The notes: a model not told the origin generated them from the sequence alone. 64,000 nucleotides of DNA from Hermatobates lingyangjiaoensis (GCA_026182355.1 JAPFBL010000119.1:1808001-1872000); one strand, 5' to 3'; counted from the first letter of the stretch, positions 1-10,726 are shown. Program-made: numbers and translations.

Positions 1-318
1 GCCAAATAAAGGCTCCCAAATAAACTAGTTAATCGAGAGAAGTCAAACGATTCTGTGGTAGGCATCTTTATTACTAGTCAGGATAGTAGAGCATAGTAAC
101 ATTAAAAAGAATTATAGCTGTTAATAGTTCTTTTATAATCATTTCATACCAAATAATGTAGTTCCTGTTCCAGAACAGGTTTCAAAATTAATTCGATAGT
201 TCCAAAATTAACATCGATAGTACAATCGTGGGGCAGAAGTGGGGAAGGTTTCTAACCTGCCCAATGTCATAACAATAATTATTTATAATACGCAACGCTA
301 TAGTTCACAAAATGAAAC

Positions 319-505
319 CTTGTGAAAGGCTGGCACGGTGGACTCATTACAATCATGTCAGGATCAGCTTCTTTAAAGAAATCTGTTGTGAGGGCTTGAA
401 TGTTTTTTCTGTACACCTTTGTATCTTTAAAATTGAAATCATAAACTGAATTTGCAACATTGTTTATATCAACTGCTGCTATAACCGAGGCATTGATTCC
501 AGATT
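319..505 (-). CDS. TRDMT1: DNMT2/TRDMT1 coding exon 2 (catalytic PPC motif IV)
   Basis: Second coding exon. After a CTTTTAG acceptor the reading frame gives SGINASVIAAVDINNVANS and, near its end, MSPPCQPFTR. The latter is motif IV with the catalytic cysteine in PPC and the DNMT2-type QPFTR continuation. The acidic residue of AAVDIN matches the family's motif II, which contacts the SAM ribose. The exon is 187 nt, enters in phase 1 and ends in phase 2 at an AG|GT donor (319/318). Read-through past the donor loses all similarity, which supports the boundary. The remaining exons (target recognition region with the CFT motif, and later motifs) must lie left of position 1. No in-frame damage is visible, so this looks like a live gene cut by the window edge. 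Confidence 0.92.
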
Positions 506-582
506 CTAAAAGAACAGAGATCATAATAAAAAATAAAATGACAATGAAAATATATATTATCAATAAGACTTCAATAAATAAC

Positions 583-667
583 CTTTCAAAGCATAGTGCA
601 TTCCACCAATTCCACTGAAGAGCTCCAATACTCTGGTTTCAGAAATTCCTGCATTTTCATGTTGCAT
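583..667 (-). CDS. TRDMT1: DNMT2/TRDMT1 coding exon 1 (motif I)
   Basis: First coding exon of the tRNA cytosine-5 methyltransferase DNMT2, which methylates C38 of tRNA-Asp and some other tRNAs. Read on the minus strand from the ATG at 667, 28 codons contain RVLELFSGIGGMHYALK. This is the family's S-adenosylmethionine-binding motif I, found very near the N-terminus of all DNMT2 proteins, so this ATG is a natural start. The exon ends in phase 1 at 583 with a GT donor (revcomp of 581-582). The next exon begins in the matching phase at 505, giving an intron of only 77 bp. The family assignment is firm; the exact start is inferred from protein length at this end. Confidence 0.9.
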
Positions 668-2130
668 ATAAAATATTTAGACCAAAATTTAACAAATACT
701 GTAAAAGATAAGCATTGAAGTATACCACAATAAATAAGGTTAGGGTAGGTTACATGCATTACAGTTTTGCATCACATCATGTGATTCTATGTTAATTTTT
801 TTTAATTTTTTTTGCAGGATTATATACTGCCTTTTGTTGCAAGGCACAGATATATATTTTAAAAATAAAATTTTAATTTCATTTTTAATTTTATTTTTAA
901 TTTTAACTTTTGATGGACTTTATGATTGTTATCTGGTCAGAAACTGAACTTTTTAATCGGACGTTTTGGATTATAATCCGACAATAATTTATATTTTTTT
1001 TTACATTTACATTTTTTTGCAAGCCTTGAAAATCAAAATATACATTTTCAAAACTTCGGATTAAAGAGTTGAGTTTCTGACCAGAAAACCTTCAAGTCCA
1101 GCAACAGTTGGTTGCTTAGTGTGTATAAGTTTCACTGGTCCAAAATACGAGATGATTGTATTAATTCTTAAGTAAAATGTTCAGATTCAAAACACCAGGA
1201 AATATTGGTTTAATCGTCATATGACCAGTAAAAGTTTCTTACTATCTGCGTCATCGATAAGAAATCAAGCTTAGTAATAGTAATAATACTATTATAATAT
1301 TAATAATACAATAATAATAATATTTCTGCTTCATTTGTATTTTTTATTCTTTCAAATATTATGTATCATTTAATAAAATATCTAAATTTAGATCTGTTAT
1401 TTTTTATTCTATTACTTGTAGCAATTCTTCCTTAAAGTTATTCGTAATTATTATTCACAATGATTCTATTAAAAGATTATTAAATGAACTATAGCAAAAC
1501 ACTCCTTCGCTTGTTTTATCCATTTTATGAGTTTTAAAAACTTGAAATCATTGACCTAGAACAATGTGACGTGTTATTTACAATTAATCTGAATGCCTGA
1601 GTCCTGCACACCAAATCATATCAGTCCTATTATGCTACTCTTAGAAGTTTCTAAAATCAAGTTAGATTATAAGTTCTTTAATGGACCTTATAATTGTCCG
1701 TTCAAAAAATTGTAATTGTTGTTGGAGATGAAATTTAACTTTTACATCTCTTAATTGGTTGCAAGTATTATTTGCCCAAAATCTTTAACCTTTTAGTGGC
1801 GATTACCTTGAATTTACATAAAATGTGTTCAAAGTTTTCCACATCTTTCAGCAGAAAGTTTTCTTAATTCCACCTTGAGTAAGTAGTAAACAAGAGGATA
1901 ATGACTGGTTAAAATTCTGCATATATTTTTAATCTTTTCTTTGAAAATGTATTATTTTCTTTTTAAATCTCGAATCAGTTGAAATAAACTTTTTAAACCA
2001 AATAATTAGACTTGGTTGTTCTAGCCACCTTTTATTTGTTTTTTTCTTCATTTATTCATTAATTGTATTTGTGAGAAAGCTGAAGTGTGTTATGCAAAAA
2101 TGCTGTAGGTCACAGACGGTTTGATTATAA
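668..2130. other. AT-rich upstream region of TRDMT1 with a fold-back MITE-like element
   Basis: No coding sequence is supported. The stretch is AT-rich with T-rich runs at 785-900 and contains one imperfect inverted repeat (933-1086, listed separately). Presumably it includes the TRDMT1 promoter just right of 667, but no TATA box or other element can be picked out with confidence. Confidence 0.5.
933..1086. repeat. Short fold-back (MITE-like) element, ~36 bp imperfect inverted repeats
   Basis: The left arm 933-971 contains GGTCAGAAACTGAAC and the right arm 1049-1085 contains GAGTTGAGTTTCTGACC. They pair with a few mismatches across about 75 bp of AT-rich interior. No clear target duplication or transposon family could be assigned. 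Confidence 0.5.
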
Positions 2131-2135
2131 GTTCT

Positions 2136-2218
2136 TTAAAAATAAAAATATATATCATCAATAATAATTCAATAAATAACCTTTCAATCATAGTGCATTC
2201 CACCAATACCACTGAAAT
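2136..2218 (-). pseudogene. Duplicated fragment of TRDMT1 exon 1/intron 1
   Basis: About 80 bp repeats, in the same orientation, the 3' half of TRDMT1 exon 1 plus the start of intron 1 (compare about 541-625). It includes the stretches for GGMHY and the donor-side sequence rich in TTATTTATTGAA. The copy carries a small deletion/substitution in the last codons and loses similarity upstream of the glycine-rich loop, so it cannot encode a working motif I. It is a short local duplication about 1.6 kb upstream of the gene start. Confidence 0.7.
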
Positions 2219-2813
2219 AGTTGATTGCCTTCGTCATTTTCCAAACTAACTGCCTTCTTACCTGCATTCCCTTGTGTCCAAGAACCCAAATGAGAATAAA
2301 CTAATTTCTACTGGTTTTATTATTAAATGTTGAGCTGTCAGGTCACCAGGTAAGCGTTCATTTCTGGAAATTAGGAAGACTAATACAGGTAATCGTCTGT
2401 GATCACTTCCACGCCTCCTGAAAATATTTAATGAGGGACGTTTATGTGGTAACATATAAGCCAATCTATTAATAATAAATTCTATTAAATTTTTAAACGT
2501 TTTATTTCCCTTAGAGATATTTTTATTTCGTAGATGTCTCCATAAACTGCAAATTACCTCTTTCTCGATAAGCTATCTAACGGAAGACTTTTAATAACAC
2601 TTGCATGATTCAGGTAAGGCAGGTGGCTATTGTTTCTCGCAATAAATAGCTTTTTAACAAAAATAAAATGTAATCACAATTTTAATGTGTTACTGTTTTA
2701 ATGTGTTATTGTTTTAAAGTAGCACTTTTTAAGATGGCATTAAGGACGAATAAAGTATCATTGTAGGGTAAATACCACATAATAACAGATTGCACTACAT
2801 TAGAACGAATAAA

Positions 2814-2814
<1 letters not shown>
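2219..2814. other. Intergenic, no gene supported
   Basis: AT-rich stretch. A short open frame on the minus strand (2258-2464) is unrecognised, has no family motif, and is not counted as a gene. Confidence 0.35.

Positions 2815-2859
<45 letters not shown>
2815..2859. repeat. (TA)n microsatellite bounding the 2.9-4.0 kb palindrome
   Basis: An uninterrupted TA run lies directly at the outer left end of the large palindrome. The same arrangement recurs beside most fold-back units in this window. Confidence 0.95.
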
Positions 2860-2862
<3 letters not shown>

Positions 2863-4031
2863 TCGATGCGATGTTGACCAATGGGAGTAGAGTTACAGGT
2901 CCAAGCGTAAGGTCCCAGTTGCCCGCTGCTCAGCAAAAAGCCTTTGCGTTCTGCCAATAGGTATAGAGGTTGCACAGTCCCTCTGTGTTAAATGATGTTT
3001 GGCAGAAAACATTAGCCTCACTTTACAGTGAACTCCTGTTCCCTTTCTATTTTTGATTTTCGTGGTGGTTGGGTGTTGCTGTTGTTTACTATTTTCTGTT
3101 ACGGATATTGCAGGATATTTAAATGATACTCTCGGTTGTTTACTGCGAAAAGCCGCCTTCATCTTCATGCCAACAGGGGTAGAGGTTGCACAGTCCCTCT
3201 TGATTATTAAGAGATGTTGACACTGGAATCCAACTTCTTCTCGTAGAAACATCTTCAAGTTGTAGGTTTTGTATATTGTTCTCTTCGGTTTCTTATGTTC
3301 ATGTTTTTTCTTCAGTTGAATGTTATTGCTGCTATTGATGGGTGGCTGGTAGGAGATGAAAAGTTCTGCACTGTTGACCTGGTGGTGGTATTTGCGACAT
3401 GTTTCAACCATTCTCTGGTTATCTTGACCCTTGACCCTTGACCCTTGCCATTTCCTTGCCTGAAGATAACCAGAGAATGGTTGAAACATGTCGCAAATAC
3501 CACCACCAGGTCAACAGTGCAGAACTTTTCATCTCCTACCAGCCACCCATCAATAGCAGCAATAACATTCAACTGAAGAAAAAACATGAACATAAGAAAC
3601 CGAAGAGAACAATATACAAAACCTACAACTTGAAGATGTTTCTACGAGAAGAAGTTGGATTCCAGTGTCAACATCTCTTAATAATCAAGAGGGACTGTGC
3701 AACCTCTACCCTGTTGGCATGAAGATGAAGGCGGCTTTTCGCAGTAAACAACCGAGAGTATCATTTAAATATCCTGCAATATCCGTAACAGAAAATAGTA
3801 AACAACAGCAACACCCAACCACCACAAAAATCAAAAATAGAAAGGGAACAGGAGTTCACTGTAAAGTGAGGCTAATGTTTTCTGCCAAACATCATTTAAC
3901 ACAGAGGGTCTGTGCAACCTCTATACCTATTGGCAGAACGCAAAGGCTTTTTGCTGAGCAGCGGGCAACTGGGACCTTACGCTTGGACCTGTAACTCTAC
4001 TCCCATTGGTCAACATCGCATCGAATCATAT
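2857..4031. repeat. Large near-perfect palindrome (arms ~570 bp, 37 bp spacer)
   Basis: The left arm 2857-3425 and right arm 3463-4031 are reverse complements with only a few single-base differences (for example an extra C near 3176 against the right arm near 3713). The spacer 3426-3462 contains three copies of GACCCTT. Within each arm a sequence containing GACTGTGCAACCTCTA occurs twice, about 220 bp apart. The plus frame of the right arm stays open from 3438 to 3722, and a shifted frame from 3665 to 3994. The predicted peptides are basic and match no family I recognise. The outer left edge is a TA run; a shorter TA run follows the right edge at 4062-4075. This could be a real fold-back transposon or an inverted-duplication assembly artefact. 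Confidence 0.9.
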
Positions 4032-4082
4032 TCCTTTCCCCGGACAACCCATAGAAAACTATATATATATATATATAAACAT

Positions 4083-4322
4083 TTCAATTAAACACGTTTT
4101 CCGGACTCAGGAAATACCAGACGAAAATGATATCTTGAACAGGAGAACAAAGGTTCTGGTTGCGGCAGAGGAGGCACAAGGCCCAGTGCTAGAGGCTCCA
4201 TCCCAGATGCGGAGAACATAGCAGACGACCTTGGCCACTCGGATGTTCAGGATGAAAAGGATCTGCTGCTGGAGGGAGCTATGGCTTCGGCTGCGGTAGA
4301 GGAAGGCCCAGAAGACTTATAA
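4083..4322 (+). other. Unrecognised GC-richer coding-like stretch
   Basis: Plus-strand sequence of higher GC than its surroundings stays open in one frame to 4221 and in a second frame from about 4150 to the TAA at 4319-4321. Two short related blocks occur, VLVAAEEAQGP in the first frame and SAAVEEGPEDL in the second, each coded by a GGTTGCGGCAGAGG-like DNA motif. This suggests a small internal repeat or a frameshifted coding remnant. I do not recognise the protein. Confidence 0.25.
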
Positions 4323-4335
4323 TTATAATTTCTAT

Positions 4336-4610
4336 TCTGTTACTATGATAATTATTATTATTGTCATTTTATATTATTATTTTGTTGTTATTATTTAAAT
4401 TATTATTAGTGATATTATTGGTATTAGTATCACCATTTTATTATTATTATTATCATTATATATTATTATTATTAGTACCATTATATTTTATTATTCTTAT
4501 TATTATTATTAATATCGCTGTTAATATAACTATTAAGATAAGCATTATTATTATATATTACTATTATTATTAGTAATAGTATTATTATTATTTTTATACA
4601 ATTATTATAA
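4336..4610. repeat. (ATT)n/(TTA)n trinucleotide-rich tract
   Basis: About 270 bp of imperfect ATT repeats. Apparent open frames here are low-complexity translations of the repeat. Confidence 0.85.
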
Positions 4611-4619
4611 CTGTAAGAT

Positions 4620-4745
4620 TCACTGTACAATAGGGGAAAAAGCCCGGTGGGTGACACTTAGTGTCCCCTGTACGGCTACCCCTGAAATTTTTAAACTGGG
4701 AATAATCCCATAATAAAGAATTTTCCATTCCATTCCATTCCATAA
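4620..4745 (+). repeat. Possible retroelement 3' end with (ATTCC)n tail
   Basis: A GC-richer block ends in AATAAAG and then three to four ATTCC units (about 4726-4742). A short pentanucleotide tail after a distinct block is typical of some non-LTR elements. No coding sequence is attached, so the class is unknown. Confidence 0.3.
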
Positions 4746-4799
4746 ACACGTACAATATAAATCAACATCTAAACCACAGCAAGAAATCAGAAAATTGAC

Positions 4800-4895
4800 T
4801 AAGCTCAATCAACCAAAACAAGCAGTCTTCATCAGTATCAGTTTGACTCTAACGAAAACCGATTGTTTTAGTTGAAAGATCTTATCATTTTTCTG
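4800..4895. repeat. Small fold-back pair carrying degenerate hammerhead-like boxes
   Basis: The minus strand reads CTGATGAAGACTGCTTG from 4835 leftwards. The plus strand from 4848 reads TAACGAAAACCGATTG and then GTTGAAAGATCTTA. These are the two arms of the same family as the units at 5.7 and 33 kb, here badly decayed (the minus-strand GAAA box has become GATT). Confidence 0.5.
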
Positions 4896-4985
4896 ATTTC
4901 TTACTGTGTATAGACTTTAATATATATATATTTATATATTTATTTAATATATATCTATTTTCTTATTTTCTTTCTTTCTACTCTC

Positions 4986-5008
4986 CTGAAGACGGAAAGA
5001 CGCCGAAA
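4986..5008 (+). ncRNA. Hammerhead-like core motif
   Basis: CTGAAGA, one C, then a hairpin closed by GG/CC, then GAAA. It belongs to the subfamily whose upstream context is CTCTCCTGAAGACGG. Self-cleavage is not shown; stems I and III and the cleavage site were not established. Confidence 0.35.
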
Positions 5009-5062
5009 TTATCGAGATTCGTGAGTGTTCGTCCTTTTTCTTGTGTTCTCTAGCTGTAACTT

Positions 5063-5064
<2 letters not shown>

Positions 5065-5109
<45 letters not shown>

Positions 5110-5110
5110 T
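5065..5110. repeat. (TA)n microsatellite
   Basis: A TA run of about 45 bp at the outer left side of the 5.2-5.5 kb inverted repeat. Confidence 0.9.
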
Positions 5111-5182
5111 TGTATATATATGCAGCAAATCTTTTTGTATACATATCTCATTGAAGTAGATAGCAGTTTCTTCATTGACAAC

Positions 5183-5512
5183 CTTATAGCTGATTTGTTC
5201 CAGTCTCCTATTTTATGGTACTCAGAGGGTAAATCCCAAATCAGTCGCCCAAGGGACATTTAATGATAGGAAAGACATATCATTGACGACAACACTATAT
5301 TGTAATGGTTAAATAACTGATGGGATTGAAAGCTCCCATTATATAATTATACGATCTAAATCGTTAATAAGTGTAGTTTTAGTTTTAGTTATTTAACCAT
5401 TACAATATAGTGTCGTCAATGATCTGTGTTTTCTGTCCCTTGGGCGACTGATCTGTGATTTAGTCCCTGAGCACCGTAAAATAGGAAACTGGAACAAGAC
5501 AGCTATATATAT
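5183..5512. repeat. TA-bounded inverted repeat, arms ~130 bp
   Basis: The left arm 5183-5317 and right arm 5387-5512 pair imperfectly over their length, for example GTCCCTTGGGCGACTGAT on the right against its complement near 5238-5260. The arms differ by scattered substitutions, so this copy is older than the 2.9 kb palindrome. The outer ends run into TA tracts (5065-5110 and 5504-5532). Confidence 0.8.
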
Positions 5513-5691
5513 TATATATATATATATATATACTTGATAAACGGAAGGCGACCCAAACTGGACACAGTAACAGTTAACTGTTATTGATAATAACTGTTAT
5601 ATATATATAACAAGATTTCACATAAATACATGTGAAATAACAATCAATGATCAAACCAAAATATGAAATGAAAAAGAAAAAGACTAAGATC

Positions 5692-5720
5692 TTTCAACCG
5701 TAACAAGCAGTCTTCGTCAG
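5692..5720 (-). ncRNA. Hammerhead-like core motif
   Basis: On the minus strand CTGACGA, one A, then a GACTG...CGGTT stem, then GAAAGATC. The pairs include wobbles. It lies just 3' (in minus-strand sense) of the Penelope-like RT remnant at 5.9-6.5 kb, which links motif and element. Confidence 0.4.
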
Positions 5721-5874
5721 AGTCAAAACCCAACTGAAACACTAGATGCAGAAACATCATAGTGAGTTGTTGAGAGGAGTGGGAGGGAAGTGTGGTATTT
5801 TAAAAGGGTGTTTGGGGAAACAAAGGAGTACAGTAAGAGAAAAGTAAAAAAACTATCCACTAGCTGTCAACCCG

Positions 5875-6480
5875 TCAACCTACCTAGACCATTAACATGA
5901 CTAGGCACTATTGAACTAAACATTTTAGTTTCAAAAAATTCCATGTATAAATTACTCAGGAGGAGGATAATTTATATTAAATTTTTAATTTAATATAAAC
6001 TAGTTACCCATTGCAATGCCAAAGTTTTGTTTATAAAAACTATTTTCAAATTGAAAATGACAATCTACCACACATAACTTAATTAACTCTATTATAGTGG
6101 TAGAAGGTAGGGGGAGGGAATAATTAACCAATTCCTCCTGGAGTAAGCTCAAAAGATCAGTTACAGGTACATTGGTAAATAGAGACTTAATATCAAAACT
6201 AATCAATCTATAATTTTTATCCATGTTGACACATATTAATTAAGTAACTAAATCAACATTGTTTTTAATGTGGCTGCCTGAATTTTTTCCAGTTAATGGG
6301 TTCAAAACACTAACTAACCATTTGGACAAGCCTTATGAGGCTGAACCAACCGAACTAACAATTAAAGGTATTGGGTAATTATCCTTATGCGTCTTGATCA
6401 ACCCGTACATATATGGCAAAGAAGAGGATTTTGAAAGAAATTTAGCAATTGGTTAGGATTGATTTTTTTACGATAGTTTT
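5875..6480 (-). pseudogene. Penelope-like element reverse transcriptase (decayed)
   Basis: Fragments of a Penelope-like RT follow in order on the minus strand. LPYMYGLIKTHKDNYPIP (about 6430-6375) is the conserved start of the RT. Next come IVSSVGSAS and then LTGKNSGSHIKNN, interrupted by stop codons. A longer open piece (6224-6003) contains SFDIKSLFTNVPV, a Penelope hallmark that holds the first catalytic aspartate. It ends in FYKQNFGIAMGN, the segment normally followed by PLSP. After a short disruption LLSNLYMEFFETKM (about 5975-5935) continues the RT. The YADD-type catalytic box and the GIY-YIG endonuclease were not found, so the element is truncated as well as frameshifted. Penelope elements are the known animal carriers of hammerhead-type ribozymes in their terminal repeats, which fits the motif at 5692-5720. 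Confidence 0.85.
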
Positions 6481-6499
6481 AATTAAAACTTTAATAAAA

Positions 6500-9400
6500 C
6501 TTAGAATTTATTTAATTCATAATTATTGATTTAAGGGTTTAATGATTAAATAAGGGTTCATACTCCTTCAAAGTGATATTTCTAAATAAATTAATTTTTT
6601 TTTTTTAAATCAACTTGAACAAGTACGTATTTTTCCACTCATTAGGGAAAAAAGAATCATGTTCTTTTACGACAATATATTCCAACTTACAATATTTCTT
6701 TTAAATCAAACGAATATCTAATTTTCAGACCATACATTTCAGTATTCTTTTTCAAAACCTTAACAACATCTAATATTGTATACGTTTTTACAAAGCATTA
6801 CATAGTTATGAGCCATTAACATTTAACACATACTAAACTAATCTTTGTTTGAATAACATTAAAATATTGTACACATTTACTTGAGATCACATTCAACATT
6901 GAATACATCAGTCACGTGAATAAAAACAGAAGAGGAAAAAAAACAGAATTTCTTTGGCATTTAGAGCAATTAATTAACAATTTTCTTTCTATAACTCAAC
7001 TAATGTTTACAAAAAATGATATGTTACGTCATATTTCATTAATACTACCGAAAAAAGTGTCAACATTTGTGCTTGCAGAAACACTTGAGGAACATTCTTC
7101 AAATATTATTCAACAAGTAACATGCCACACAAGTTTGTATATATATATAGTAATACAAAGAGGTATTTATATTACAACAATTAGTTTTTAATTTAAATAT
7201 ATTCGATCATAAATCCATTTATTCATTAAAATTATTAAACAATTTCAACCATCTATATTTTCATGTTTACTTTTTTCGATTCTTATTTAGAATTAAAAAA
7301 AAAGTAATTGTATTGGTGTAATTTTACAGTAACATACAAACCTAAGCTATCTCTATTCAATGATTTTCTTTAGTTCATTCAGTTTTATTGTATCCATAAC
7401 ATATATAAAGTTTATTTGTTTGTTTAAAAGTTTATAGATTTTTATTTATAACTTATTTTTGAAAAAATATTTCTTAAAAACTAAAATGGGATTATATACA
7501 TGCAGGCTTTGGTAAGCACTGTGTCGACTGGTTCTTCAAGTATTCAAATTATTTCTATAGTTATGTTAGGATATATTAAGGAATTATTAGAATGGTCCCT
7601 ATATATCAATTTCGAGTTGCAGGTTTTATTACAAAGTAAATTACAGATCACAGAAATGAGACTCTTCTTCATCTCCTATCAATGCTCGCTATTAACTTCT
7701 TAATTGCTAAATTCTTAAATATAACATACTTACATTTTTACTAAAGATAGTAATTTTTACCGTATTACTAAATAATCGGTTATGAAAATTCCACGAACAG
7801 TAGTTACTTACGAATGACATATATCTGAAAACAATAGGTTTTTACAAATTTCATACATAAATAATATAAAAAAAAATAAACTAAAACAAATGCTTTTTAC
7901 CAGGTTTTTTTAGTTGGATTTAGTTTAGTTTCTAAATGTTATAATAAGGTATACATTGTCTTTTACATAATATATTTCATTCATATATCGCATTTTATAT
8001 TGTGTTATAACATCAAAGGCATTATAATACTTTATTACATTTTATTTAACATTGGTAATTAATGAAAATGGTAACAGATGTAATTACTAAGGCTAGGGTA
8101 AAATAATTGATTAACTAAATTTATCTTGTTGAAAAAATAGAGTTTAATGATAGTTTTTAATGAAAACCCATGTTCGCTTGAAAAAAAGCTGAGAAAAATA
8201 TTACATGATTAATTAAAAATTAAAATTTTGTCGAAATATTTATACTATACTACCTTCAAAAACATTTTTCCATTATTCAGTTCATATACAGGCGAATCAT
8301 AAAATATTAAATTATTACCAAATCTGCAACATTTGATGTAATTCTGAATGGAATTCAAATCACTTTCCATAATTATTATTTTCATATTTTCGTAGCATAA
8401 ATTTCAGTAATAATTAATGCTATTATTATATATAGATAGCTCGCTAACTACATACAATTTAGATTTGTTTTTGTTATGTAATTCACTATTTGACATCTTA
8501 AGAGAACTACCGGTACATTACTTTTATAACTTTACTCTAGGAATATAGAACTCATAGTTACTTTGATTGGACAAATATATGTATACTTTGGTCATAAAAT
8601 ATATTAAAAGTATTTAAAAAAATACAATAAACTGTAATTATTAAGCCACATATAACAAAATTTATTAATAAAAATAGGTCATATATATATATCAAACATT
8701 TGTAAGAGATTATGCTCAAATAATAATATTTAGAGTTAGAGTAAGTAGTGTTGGGCCAATTTCCTTTAATTAATGACAATTACAAATTATACAAAAGAAA
8801 ATTCTCTCTACCTAAGTTTCTATTTTTTTTTATAAATGATTTATAATCAATAAATGATTTATCATAATTTTAAAATATCCGAGATCATTGTAATGGAATT
8901 TAAACAATGTTATATGTTTTTTATATCCATGCTTTCCTCTAAACGAAAAAACTAAAAATTTTAATTAATTCATAATGTTATGATGTAACCACCACCATAT
9001 TTATCATGAAAGTGAATTTCTAAGAGTATGGGAGAAGAACAATGAACAGGTTATTTGTTCCTCAAATTAAACATTGGTAGAACAATCAAGTGTTATTTCA
9101 ATCAGTAGCCTCAATGATAATTAAACTCTGACAACATTCTTTCATAATGAGTTACAATAAAAAAAAAATTACTTATCAAAAACATTAGTTAACATTAAAA
9201 TTTACAACAATAATAATTGGTAGCTTGTTCTCTTTAACTTAGGAATAAAACATTTGAAAAGTAATTGTCCCTTAAACATTTTAAATTTAAATTTAATTTA
9301 AAGTTTAAAACAATTTAAATTTTCATAAAAATATTACATAGCAAATATAAGGGGATATTTCATAATAATAACAGTAATTCCATTTCCTAATTCAATTATA

Positions 9401-10280
9401 ATTATAATCTCCTAATTATAATTATTTAAGTAGTATGGTTCATAAACATCTTCTGAAAATCTAATTCTATATGTGAGCCAAACATATTTTTCTAATCAAA
9501 ACTATATTATTATGTATATAAATAATTATAATTATAAAAATTAAGTTCTTAAATATAATAAATGCTTTTATAATTATTCTAAATTTTGTAGCCACTAGTC
9601 GTTTTATATACATTGAATTCATCTTCATATGTAAAATACTCATATTACCATTTGTAAAATATATTCTCAGATCAAAAAAAATAAATTTTTGTTCTAATAA
9701 TTTTAAATAAATATTCAAAATAAGTAGCAGTTAATAAATTCTACAGCAGATGTTTTGAATTACGAAAAATATTTATTACATCAAAATATGAAATTTAATA
9801 TTTTATAGCTCCTATTATCATTTTATGTTCCTATAATAATGACTTCCATAGAAATATAAATATTTGAAATAAATATTTAAAACTACTCATTTTTAAACTG
9901 CGTAGGTTTACTTAAATATCAATTTGTAAATGGAGTGATGTTATTTCCTATATTGCTGAAACTCAATATATAATTAACAATTAACAAGTGCATTCTGGAT
10001 TTGACAATCAATATAGTTATATCATTTTATAATCACCAAATGAATATATACATGTATACTAAATTACTACTGTGTTTCAAGATTGTGATAAAAAAAAAAT
10101 GATTTAATCATTCATAGTTAATGGATTTACTTCTATTTTGTTAATAACTCAAGAACATATTGCAATTTAATATGTTTATTGTAGTGAACAATAAGTGTGG
10201 ATATCCATAATAGTATATATATTGAATCTATATTAGTTATCTGTATTTGTTATCTGATTAGCCATCTGACGTCCAAATAA
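6500..10280. other. AT-rich intergenic stretch, no gene supported
   Basis: About 3.8 kb of AT-rich, low-complexity sequence. Open frames here are short, have no motif and are rich in AT codons. No repeat structure beyond simple AT patterns was seen. Confidence 0.5.
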
Positions 10281-10285
10281 AAAGT

Positions 10286-10432
10286 ATTGTGTTATTGTGG
10301 GTGTAGTCTAGGAGAAGTTGGATGAAGTAGGAGGTCTTTGAAGTTCTATTCTTTCCTTCTTTATATCCGAAAAGAACAGAACTTCAAGTTACTCCACTCC
10401 ATCCAGCTTCATCTATAGCTCTCCACACAATA
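10286..10432. repeat. Small inverted repeat, arms ~65 bp
   Basis: The left arm 10286-10352 contains GGAGAAGTTGGATGAAGTAG. The right arm 10370-10432 contains its imperfect complement, around CATCCAGCTTCATC. It sits directly beside the TA tract at 10455-10480 and the next fold-back unit. Confidence 0.65.
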
Positions 10433-10538
10433 AAACAATCATATCATTCAAGATTATATATATATATATATATATATATAGTTCAATATAAACAAAGAAA
10501 CATAGAGAAATCAGAAGAACACACTTACAGTCTCTAAT

Positions 10539-10560
10539 TTTCGGTTTGAACCGTCTTCAG
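10539..10560 (-). ncRNA. Hammerhead-like core motif (left arm)
   Basis: On the minus strand CTGAAGA, one C, stem GGTT/AACC, then GAAA. Confidence 0.4.
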
Positions 10561-10726
10561 GAGAGATAAGAGAGGGAAACCAAGCGCACTGGATCAGAGA
10601 CGGTTGGAGACCGTCTCGGTTGGAGACCGTCTCGGTTGGAGACTCGGTTGGAGACGGATGGAGACGGTTGGGAGGGTCTCCAACCGTCTCTGATCCAGTG
10701 CGCTTGGTTTCCCTCTCTTATCTCTC

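Noticed and set aside
2706..2975. Open frames with long Tyr-Ile runs beside TA tracts (also at 5065, 34023, 55772, 56033, 56639)
   Set aside because: The Tyr-Ile part is a direct translation of (TA)n. Only the non-repetitive pieces that recur between units were kept as fragments.
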